64,000 nucleotides of DNA from Strigamia acuminata (lineage: Eukaryota > Arthropoda > Chilopoda > Geophilomorpha > Linotaeniidae), in the NCBI GenBank assembly GCA_949358305.1, contig OX442315.1:24392427-24456426 (forward strand), read 5' to 3'. Shown here piece after piece: positions 29,405-37,602 of the stretch. The notes below the pieces were generated by a model. The model saw only the letters and a program-made list of their open reading frames with translations. It was not told the origin of the DNA and ran no database searches. The first letter of the stretch is position 1; each line of letters opens with the position of its first letter. The translations under genes were made by a program, and so were the position numbers.

Positions 29405-30995
29405 TTAAGTAGAAGAGTGACTGAATGAGTTGTCATCGTCTTCACCCTGAAATAAAATAAAGTAATTACAGAAACGTTTTTCGGCAGTTTGATTTCTTAC
29501 AGAAACTTGAGTGGCAGGGATAAGTTGCATAGGCAGTCTAGCAGCGCGAGAAACAAAGTTCAAGCCTTGGCCGCACAGTACGGCCAATTTCATGTTGACA
29601 TCTTTCATGAAATCCGACATGTGAGTGGCATTCGATTCTGTACATTTCCACACGTTAGGTTTTTCAGGGAGGATGCAGCAACGCGGGTATGTCAATGTCC
29701 TTCCAAATTGGGAGAAATACACACCGTAATAAAAATCGTTTCGTGATGGAAGTTGGTACCCGTACTGTGGAGATCAATAATGAATTATGAAATTAATTAA
29801 TGCTTCAATCACAAAAACAAACGTTATTTTTCCAAAAAGCTTTCATTTCTGCATAATCTTTGAAATTAGAGTGACTCGGTAATTCCCTAGTAATTTCCAC
29901 GACTTTACCCGTCTTCATGCTATAAAAATAAACAAGAATAAAGTTTGAGCTTTTTTTCAGTTAGAATTACTTACGATGGAAAAATAGAACACCACTGTCG
30001 TTTGATATGTTTATCAGGGATTATATCAATTTGTTTGCTGGAAAATTCCCTGCTGACTTGCGCAGATATTCCAAAATTGGTAAACTAACGAATAATAGAA
30101 TCATTAAAAATTCCAACAAGCAGCGAATATTACCTTAGTGACAGGTATTTTTATCATAAATGGCTGTAAAGATATTTGAACTTCATTTGTCATCACATTC
30201 ACCTCTAGTGCTACATGAAAAAAAAAGTGTCAGTCGTGACTAACCACAGATTTAAAATTATTTTTATTATCTTACTCAGAGCTGGAAGTGGTTTCTTAGA
30301 GGTAAGAAAATTAGCACCTGGATAAATAAATATAAAGCATTAAAATAATAAAAAATTTAAAAAAAAAAATTAAAAAACTGTTTTAAAATAACATATTACC
30401 TTGAACTAAAAGAATTCCATTTTCGTAGGTCTGCGAACCAATCTCATTCCACCTGGGTGCCAATTTAACCACTAAAGTGTAATGGAAACAAACTTGATAA
30501 TCACGATTTGTGACGGCCATAAGTTTTTCCTCCTGCAATTTGAAAATAAATTACAGTTGCTGCATAAGTGCTATAAAATAAATTCAACCACTAACTTTAA
30601 TGTCCAGCTTTTGTAAATTTTGTTGCAAACTTCCACTTTTATAAAACGATTTCTAAAATTTTAAAAAGAAAAAATAATTTACGGTGTACGTCGAATTCTT
30701 TTTGTTTTGAATATCATATACCTGCAATATTAACTGCATCGTATTATCATGAATATCATGTGGTGATGCAATTATGTTTGGTTCAATAGCTATTAATTCT
30801 CTATTATAAAAAAGAAAAAAAAATTAAATAAACCGTGCACGAGTAATTTCGATTCCGGATCGCAAAAATGACAAAACGTACCTGCACTTCGCGTTACGAT
30901 TTCTTCGGCATTCCCCGACATCCTTTTCTTTTTCGACAGCTACCATCAGCAGATAAAGGTCTTCTAAATCAAGATTAGCTGAAAAGTACTGCATT
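29405..30995 (-). CDS. C18orf63-like protein (DUF4708 family)
   Basis: A multi-exon gene of about 300 codons. Matching segments to vertebrate C18orf63 are QVCFHYTLVVKLAPRWNEIG, LLVQGANFLTSKK, VMTNEVQISLQPFMIKIPV, KRQWCSIFPSMKTGKVVEI, FWKNNYGYQLP and FGRTLTYPRCCILPEKP. The function of this family is not established. No signal peptide, membrane span or catalytic motif is seen. The human protein is longer in my recollection; this one ends soon after the conserved block in an acidic, Ser-rich tail. The start Met at 30,995 opens MQYFSANLDLEDLY, but an AG just inside it could be a splice acceptor, so the N-terminus is uncertain. Confidence 0.82.
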
Positions 30996-31793
30996 GTGTC
31001 ATAAAACCATCCAAATGCAGTAATATGAAACTAAATTTATTCCGGCAACACAAGATTACTGTGATTATATTTCGCGGCAGCCACGTTTTACTTTTTGCTG
31101 AGTGAGTCCGCTTAGGCGCTTCAGCTCGCACTGACCTGCGAACATGTGTGAACGAATTAAATAATTCATTAATTACTTGTACTAAATTTTATTCTTGGTT
31201 TCAATAAATTTTATTACACATTCTATTTGAAAGTGTTACGAGAAAATCAAAAGATTTTTCATTTTCCAGTTTCCCCCCCACCTGTAATAAAGATGATTCG
31301 AGGAATTTTGTTTACGTATTTTGCATTATTGTTATACTATTAACAGAAGTACATCTGGTATTTTTAATTTAGTTGCCAAGGCAAAATTCGTATGTTTTCT
31401 GAGTAAAATGCTTAAAAATTATATCCTTATTAAAAAAAATGTAAAAATAAATACTTCAGTGTTTCGTGCGCTACCTATAATTTTTTTCTGAATTAATCTT
31501 TAAATAACAATAAAAGAATACTTTATTGTAACTGCGCAATGAAGAATTCCATTACTAATTTTTAATCTTTTACTCAATGTTTTGTATTTTATTTATTTTT
31601 TTACCAAAAAAAAAATTACTTCCGCATCTATTATAAATAAACTTTCTAGAGTAAGTCGACAGAGGACGTTCTGCTGAGACCCAGTCATGATATTTTTTTT
31701 ATCCAAAACAACAAGTCCATCGCTTAATAGGTGTGTATAAACATTCAAATATAAACCCAAGAAAAATAATTTTCGTTATTATCAACTTTTATT
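30996..31793. other. intergenic region
   Basis: AT-rich spacer between the C18orf63-like gene and the ZP gene, both on the minus strand. It holds the promoter of the former and the 3' untranslated end of the latter. No other element was seen. Confidence 0.5.
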
Positions 31794-33369
31794 TCAAAAA
31801 TTACTTTTATGTTTACAAACCGCCGCTTGATTATTACGCTTACGGATGATGCGAGTACAAACAAAAACTACAATTAATGACAGAAACAATACCAAAACAA
31901 CAAGTGTTAATCCTAAACTAAACCCTAAAATCGACACGCAAACTTCACCAAACTGATTCCCATTCTTTGCAAATAACAACATACTGCTATTGTTAGCCAC
32001 AGATTCGTCAATAACTTTGAAAGTTCTCACTAAAGTTGCATCGCGCGGATCACCATCTACGTTTCTTTTATGTCGCAAAGAACGGAAATCAATAGAAGGA
32101 TATTCAGGACAGGAATTCGGACACTGCTCTTTACAAATCTCCAACCCACACTCAAGATAAACATCCGTCTTATCGGGGAACCTGAAAGCTTTCAGATTAG
32201 CATACGCAATGAGAGAAGCCCCCGTGTTACCAGTTTCTCGAGTAAACTGCCACGCACCCATCAATTTCTTTTTGACAATACACCCGGTCGCGTCACTTAA
32301 TTGCAATGCATTATTTCGATCACCGTCATGCGCAATACAATCATGAATATGGACATCCATATCACCCGATCCGAACACGGAAATGACAATACTCAACGAC
32401 TCTCCAATTCGTAGCAGTCCTTGTGCTGGTTGCCCGAAAGGACCGCGTCCAATAATGACACTCATGTCCGCACTTATGTCATCCCCACTGTACGCAACCG
32501 ATATGGTGTCCAGCATGTCCACTTGGAACGCGTTCGCAACAGAGTGGTCTAACTTTCCTTCCCACGTGCATTGCACCCGGCGCGCCATGTCCCACATTTC
32601 TTGTATTCCGGGTTCGTTTTGAAAGAGCAAAATATTCTCCAGAGATGCGGTTCCACCGGATGCCATGTTGTCGATGAATTGTGTTCCGCAATTGTCGAGA
32701 GTGACTTCGAACTCGTACTCACTCTGTCGGCTTCCCCACGGCACAAAATGGCATTTTTGGTCACCGAAAAATCCTTTGGAATAAATGACACCGTCGAAAA
32801 GTCGATCAAATGAGATACGGATTCGCATTGAATTCATGGCGCACTGGACATCGATGGAATTTAATTGAGACATTTCTCCCGCTGGCATCACTTCGTAAAT
32901 ACTGGCGTCAGGTGTGGTGGGAGGAATTGGTAGTAATGGGGAAATGGGGGGTGGGAAATACGGAACGGAAACTTGGGCTGGACCGAGTGCAGCTGCATTT
33001 GAATGATCTGAGGCACCTTGACTTTGATGTTGAGGTGCAACATGTGCAGTAGAAATGTCCTCTGGGATAGGAACGAAGGTTTCTGGTGGTTGTGTTAGTA
33101 TCGGTATTGGACGTGGCGGTTGCACGGATGCAGTTGCAGGTTGCAATGGTGGGAGATAGATCTCTATGTCGGGAACAGGACCGTAAGTCGGCTCTGGTTC
33201 AAGTTCAACATTTGGATAAACAGCAGATTTCTTTTTGGGTTTTGCCAATGCGACCTTAAAATTAATTTAAAAGTTACAAGAGATGAGTAAAAGAACTTAC
33301 CGGTATGATTCATGTGTTAATTGAGGTACTTACCGCAAACAAAATGAATATCCACCAGCAGAGATGCAT
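31794..33369 (-). CDS. ZP-domain single-pass membrane protein, cuticular type
   Basis: Two exons (33334-33369 and 31794-33254) give 498 aa. Exon 1 encodes MHLCWWIFILFA and the join completes a signal peptide ending VALA. A Pro-rich linker (about residues 20-135) follows. The ZP module, with its paired cysteines, runs from about 145 to 400 (VQCAMNSMRIRISFD, KCHFVPWG, CTWEGKLD, VHIHDCIAHDG, VYLECGLEICKEQCPNSC). RHKR just after it is a furin-type cleavage site that would release the ectodomain from the single C-terminal span (about residues 455-480) and short basic tail. This order is that of arthropod apical-matrix ZP proteins such as the dusky/miniature/cuticulin group, which shape cuticle and cell surface. 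The exact subfamily is not assigned. Confidence 0.9.
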
Positions 33370-34277
33370 TTTTAAAGAAAAATCAAGAGCATTTGCTTCT
33401 TTTCGGGTCTTTTATATCCAAAAAGTGTAGCGTCATTTTATAGCCTTAAGTGTGGCCTAAATTTCAACTCTTCTTGCGCCGTAAGGAAATTTATGAATGT
33501 GTGCTACACTATGTATTATTAACGCGATTCTTTTGGGTTTAAGAAAGTTTCTTCCTGATAAGAAACATAAATGATGATTATAACTAAATAAAGGTGATGA
33601 AATTATTATAGTTGTGTTTTATTTTATAGTTCCTTGTGTAATTTAACGTGCGCTGAATACCGTTTGGATGAAAACTTTTCAGTGAACGTAATAAATTGTT
33701 TTATGTAAATATTAATTGTCATCTCTAAACGGGTTACTAGAGTCAGGCGCAAACAAATCTCTGCCTACGCTTAAGCTTTAAAGATATAAAAAACGGTCAA
33801 CACGACGACAGCCTGCTGATATCTTAGAACTCATTTTAGGACAAGTGAATGACCAGATACAGTTGAACAAAGATGAACCATAACAAACATGACAGTATAA
33901 ATTTTAACCTAGACCCCGCAATTCACAAAACTTGTTTTACTCCTCTTAAAATCTGTTTCTATTAAGGCTTGGTTTAAAATTTAGGTCGTCCATGCAAGAA
34001 AAAAATGAAACATAACACAAATGTATATTTTAAATGTATTTAGAATAAATAAATAATTCAATGAGTGTTTGACAGCAAATTCATATATTTAGTGAAATTT
34101 GTCTTAAATCCATATAAAATGTTTTTAAAAATTGTTAATATTGATTCAGTTTTTTATTTCGTATTTAATAAATGGATATTTCTTTTTTTAAATGTTAAAA
34201 TCAAAATAAAATTCTTTTTTATTATAATGTGGAATGGGCTATAGTGAAATAAGACAATAAGCAAAGTTCCACCAACT
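33370..34277. other. intergenic region
   Basis: AT-rich spacer between the ZP gene and the tRNA pair. It contains the ZP gene's promoter side and no supported frame or repeat. Confidence 0.5.
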
Positions 34278-34349
34278 GCCCCTTTAGCTCAGTGGTAGAG
34301 CACTGGTCTCGTAAACCAGGGGTCGTGAGTTCAAACCTCACAGGGGGCA
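34278..34349 (+). tRNA. tRNA-Thr (CGU)
   Basis: A 72-nt cloverleaf. The acceptor pairs GCCCCTT with AGGGGGC, the D stem is GCTC/GAGC, the anticodon stem CTGGT/ACCAG encloses loop CTCGTAA with anticodon CGT, and the T arm is GTGAG-TTCAAAC-CTCAC. Box A (TAGCTCAGTGG) and box B (GTTCAAACC) are present. There is no intron and CCA is not encoded. A T run follows downstream for Pol III termination. Confidence 0.97.
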
Positions 34350-34532
34350 AAACATCCGATGTAATTTTTTTTCAAAGTTTAAATACGGTCCACAATTTGA
34401 AATTATAATAAAAAACATCTCGTTTTTTTTTTTCTGGGCTTTTCTTTCTTTCTTTTTCTGTTCCAATTTTCGGTAATCATAGTTTAACTATAGTCTTATA
34501 TAAATAGAGTAAAAAGATGAGTACGTCTCAGG

Positions 34533-34605
34533 GCCCGGATAGCTCAGTCGGTAGAGCGTTAGGCTTTTAACCTAACGGTCCAGGGTTCGAGTCCCTGTTC
34601 GGGCG
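34533..34605 (+). tRNA. tRNA-Lys (UUU)
   Basis: A 73-nt cloverleaf. The acceptor pairs GCCCGGA with TTCGGGC, the anticodon stem TTAGG/CCTAA encloses loop CTTTTAA with anticodon TTT, and the T arm is CAGGG-TTCGAGT-CCCTG. Boxes A and B are canonical. The terminator TTTTTTT lies a few bases downstream. It lies 183 bp from the tRNA-Thr gene on the same strand, but each has its own internal promoter. Confidence 0.97.
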
Positions 34606-35129
34606 GTAATTTTTTTTATTAAATTTTTAAAAAAGGAATTCTAGGCCTAGGTTATGAACCTAACCTGAATTCTTTTTCCGACAACCAACTTTTTCTCGGC
34701 AACAAATTGTTTTATTTTTTTTGACAACATAAAAATTTTTTTTTTTAACGCTTCATTTTACCACCAGATGATGCCATTATTCAATGGCTATATATAATAT
34801 ATTTATATTGTTTGTATTACGTTTTAATCTGTGGTTTTATCTTGACAGTTGAAAACATTTTTATCTAAAACGGTTCGCAACATTTAATATTTCAACGGAA
34901 ATTCCCATAACCAAACTAATTTTTAACATGTGACATCTAATTTGTTCTCGAGATTTGGTCTTTGGACTAGATTTTATTCTTGTTGCCCTAATTACTTGCA
35001 CATGAGCAGAACAAAGGTCAAATTTTTCAAAAAAGGATTAAGCATCTTTTGTTCTTAAAATTCCGTGACTCTCGTTTCTTCCCGAGATGCCCGCGGTAGT
35101 ATAAATTCAATAGAATATCCGGTTCCTGT
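34606..35129. other. intergenic region before the snoRNA host gene
   Basis: AT-rich, with no frame. A TATAAA-like motif at about 35,099-35,105 lies roughly 30 bp before a pyrimidine-containing stretch near 35,135 that could be the start of the host transcript. Confidence 0.45.
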
Positions 35130-35348
35130 ATTCAAGACTTTCATTCGAGGCCATTCGGTCAGTGTGCAACTACCAACTTGAAATCGTCTTCAATCTGCCT
35201 TAAACAAATGCAATCCGTCAGCGAATTGATGTGTATCAAGCTCCGCAATGATCCAGCAACAGTTTCCAGTTACATGTAAGTATTTTTTAACGTTTTTAAT
35301 GCCGAAAGAAAGCACAATGCTATTTGCTACACGTCCACGTGTGGCCAC

Positions 35349-35422
35349 ATTTTCAATGATGATAAATAACACAGACCTGTTCTGAAACATTGTGTTGAAA
35401 AACAATAAAATAACTGATAAAT
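35349..35422 (+). ncRNA. SNORD25: box C/D snoRNA, U25 (SNORD25) orthologue
   Basis: Lies in host intron 1. C box AATGATGA is at 35355, D' CTGA at 35382, D CTGA at 35414; the terminal stem is ATTT/AAAT. The guide before D' is CACAGACCTGTT, the reverse complement of the conserved 18S rRNA segment AACAGGTCTGTG. It is nearly the same as the U25 guide, which directs 2'-O-methylation of the G equivalent to human 18S G1490. The D box lies 75 nt before the splice acceptor. Confidence 0.9.
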
Positions 35423-35761
35423 ATTACTAGTCTAATTGCAAATAATTCATGAATTTCGAACGTTTAATTTATTGAAATTTTTTGGGTTTCAGTGGCTCAA
35501 GATCGGATGAGAAAGGCGAACATGTGCAAGACAAAGAAAGTACTTGATCAATCTGCCCCGATCAATTGAAATTCTCAAAACGAATGGATGTTTTCGCACA
35601 GCAGAGGTAAATCAATAATGGTTTCCAGTTCGATTTTTGATGCGATTAATTTAAAATGCAGCTGTTTTAACTCCATTTCTTTTATTTCAGTGTTTAAAAC
35701 GACGAGGATAATGGAAGAATCAGGTAAATGGGCTCAAAATGGCGACATTTAATTCTTATTT

Positions 35762-35824
35762 ATTTATGATGAGCTAAGCACACGCATGAATTCTTTGATT
35801 CCAACCTAGACCTAATCTGAAAAT
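35762..35824 (+). ncRNA. box C/D snoRNA, target unassigned
   Basis: Lies in host intron 3. C box ATGATGA is at 35766, D box CTGA at 35817, with terminal stem ATTT/AAAT. The guide candidate before D is CCAACCTAGACCTAAT, for which I recognise no rRNA match. It is short (about 60 nt), with the D box 74 nt from the acceptor. Confidence 0.78.
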
Positions 35825-35962
35825 GAGAAAATTTATCATAAATTTTTTTATCAAAATTTAGCTGTTCTACATATTCATTTTTTGTACGTTTTAGGAGGGC
35901 ACCTCGTGTTATCTGCGTACAGGTATTTCAATACGTTAAGCTATTTTTTGTTTTAAAAAAAT

Positions 35963-36038
35963 ATACCGTGATGGAGAAACAGCTCACTTTGATTGAAACC
36001 GTGAAAAGTAGGTTATAACCTTGGCTGTGTCTGAGTAA
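35963..36038 (+). ncRNA. box C/D snoRNA, possible U29 relative
   Basis: Lies in host intron 4. The C box is the variant GTGATGG at 35968 and D CTGA is at 36031. The guide before D, CCTTGGCTGTG, is complementary to the conserved 28S segment CACAGCCAAGG. An internal CAGCTCACTTTGA resembles the internal part of vertebrate U29, a UHG guest. Orthology with U29 is tentative. The D box lies 72 nt before the acceptor. Confidence 0.78.
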
Positions 36039-36202
36039 AGCCAAAAAAAAAAAAATCAAATTTCAAATGGCAAAATCTATTTTTGATTTGTTTTAATTGT
36101 TTGTAGATAAAATTACACCGGGTGCAGTGACGTGGGTTGATTGCGGATCTAATTGCGTTTTTTATTACGGTATGTTAACTTTTTATTATTTTGGAAGATT
36201 AT

Positions 36203-36268
36203 TTTAAAATGATGAACCAAGTTATCCCTGGCTTATTAAACCATGCAGACTAAACTTACTGAAGCAAT
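36203..36268 (+). ncRNA. box C/D snoRNA against 28S rRNA
   Basis: Lies in host intron 5. C box ATGATGA is at 36209 and D CTGA at 36259. An internal guide, AGTTATCCCTG, is the exact complement of the universally conserved 28S sequence CAGGGATAACT near the peptidyl-transferase centre. The D' box after it is degenerate (CTTA). The D box lies 71 nt before the acceptor. Confidence 0.82.
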
Positions 36269-36411
36269 TTAAACAATTTGTTATTTCAATGATTTTATTT
36301 GTGGGTCTCATGTTTTACTTTATTTTTAAACAGGATACGAAGGGTGGGAGCGGCGAGGATTCGAAGTAGTTAAGGTAATTATCAATTTACTATCTCGGGC
36401 TAGTGGGATTA

Positions 36412-36492
36412 TGGTATCGATGATGTTAAACAAACAAAATTGACAAGCATATGTCGGAAATTAAGTGACGATTTATTTTTACTGAGTCCAAC
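36412..36492 (+). ncRNA. SNORD27: box C/D snoRNA, U27 (SNORD27) orthologue
   Basis: Lies in host intron 6. The guide TTGACAAGCATATG matches the vertebrate U27 guide and is complementary to CATATGCTTGTC at the 5' end of 18S rRNA, which is methylated at the position equivalent to human A27. The C box is a variant ATGATGT at 36420, the D' box is degenerate (TCGG), and D CTGA is at 36482. The D box lies 79 nt before the acceptor. Confidence 0.88.
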
Positions 36493-36657
36493 TTTATATA
36501 AGAGGAAAATTTCTGTAGTTTGAAAATGGTTTTAATTTTTTTTTCGTTTAATTTCACATTACAGAAAATTTGATCAATCACGTACGATATTAGGCCGAAG
36601 ACTGGGGACGTTTTTGGATGATGTAAGTCCCGCTATTAACACTGCTTTGTATATTTT

Positions 36658-36729
36658 CCGGCTATGATGAAAAATGTAGTCTCGTTCGTATGAATTTTTT
36701 GATTATACCAAAACATATTTTTTGAGCCT
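36658..36729 (+). ncRNA. SNORD30: box C/D snoRNA, U30 (SNORD30) orthologue
   Basis: Lies in host intron 7. C box ATGATGA is at 36664, with a perfect terminal stem GGCT/AGCC. The guide AGTCTCGTTCG matches vertebrate U30 and is complementary to CGAACGAGACT in 18S rRNA (human A1383 equivalent). D' is ATGA and D is TTGA, both one base from consensus CTGA. The D box lies 70 nt before the acceptor. Confidence 0.87.
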
Positions 36730-36886
36730 TATTTATATACATTGTAATATTTCCTGTCGCATATGAGAAAGCTAATGTTTATTTGTTGGTTTAAGGTTTT
36801 TTTGAAGTGGCTCAATAATACGCCAATAGAGGGACAAATCTAAAATAGTAAGTATATTTCCTGTGGGTTTTAAAAATCGTCCTAAA

Positions 36887-36966
36887 ATGGCTATGATGAT
36901 TGTTTATCAGCATATGTACCGCTCCAGGCTGAAAAATAGTGAATGAATGATAATCAACTGAGCTGT
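36887..36966 (+). ncRNA. box C/D snoRNA, paralogue A
   Basis: Lies in host intron 8. All four boxes are clear: C ATGATGA (36893), D' CTGA (36929), C' TGAATGA (36940), D CTGA (36958), with terminal stem GGCT/AGCT. The D' guide CATATGTACCGCTCCAGG is shared almost unchanged with the snoRNA in intron 9, so the pair arose by intron duplication. The rRNA target is not recognised. The D box lies 73 nt before the acceptor. Confidence 0.9.
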
Positions 36967-37140
36967 TTTGCATTTTTAAAAGCACATTTTAGTGATTGTT
37001 TTTTTGTATTTACGAACTTTCCTTCCATTTTAGGTTTTTTGAGAAACTTTTGAACGACGAATGGACTTCACGACTTGACAATAAATAAACGGAACTTAAA
37101 AAACGTAAGAATGAATTTTTTTGGATGTTAAATATGTTTT

Positions 37141-37218
37141 GTGGCTATGATGATGTTTAATCAGCATGTACCGCTCCAGGCTGAACTAAAGTGAATGAAC
37201 GATTTTTCACTGAGCTAG
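37141..37218 (+). ncRNA. box C/D snoRNA, paralogue B
   Basis: Lies in host intron 9. C ATGATGA (37147), D' CTGA (37181), C' TGAATGA (37192), D CTGA (37210). The D' guide GCATGTACCGCTCCAGG is the same as in paralogue A, whereas the sequence before D has diverged (ACGATTTTTCA versus ATGATAATCAA). The conserved half is probably the functional guide. The D box lies 73 nt before the acceptor. Confidence 0.9.
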
Positions 37219-37602
37219 TTTTAATTTACAAATTTAGGGATATTCTAGAGTGAATATATGTTAATATACATATTTTTTATTTACAGACTTTGGTGTTTAT
37301 GCAGAGTTCGTGTCGAAGACCAGTCTGAAACATTTCAATTATATATTTGTGTAAAACATATTGATTTTGAAAATAAATTTTATTTTATTCTATTCTATTT
37401 TTTATGTATGAAGTAACTATTATATGCTACTAGCTTTCAATGAGTTTTTAATCAAAGGATTCATTTTACAGTAAATTCATTAGAAATTAGATTATTTACA
37501 GGCAGTTTATATCAAATTATATGGAGATTTCTTGATAGTCTTCAGCCTACAAAATTTCAATTTGATAACTACCGTACATTTGTGTAAAACTTAAACCAAT
37601 TA

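Larger units (their letters stand above)
35130..37380 (+). ncRNA. UHG-like snoRNA host gene (noncoding, ten exons)
   Basis: A chain of short exons with GT-AG borders and no conserved reading frame: to 35275, 35493-35606, 35691-35723, 35895-35922, 36107-36169, 36334-36374, 36565-36622, 36796-36847, 37035-37104, and 37287 to the AATAAA near 37372. Eight of the nine introns contain exactly one box C/D snoRNA; intron 2 (84 nt) does not. In every case the D box ends 70-79 nt before the 3' splice site, the spacing favoured for processing of intronic C/D snoRNAs. Three guests match vertebrate U25, U27 and U30, which all reside in UHG (SNHG1). The spliced RNA is expected to be a dispensable carrier. 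The 5' end is approximate. Confidence 0.88.

Noticed and set aside
35190-35405. 71-codon minus-strand frame across host exon 1
   Set aside because: Lies antisense to the snoRNA host exon and U25; no homology.
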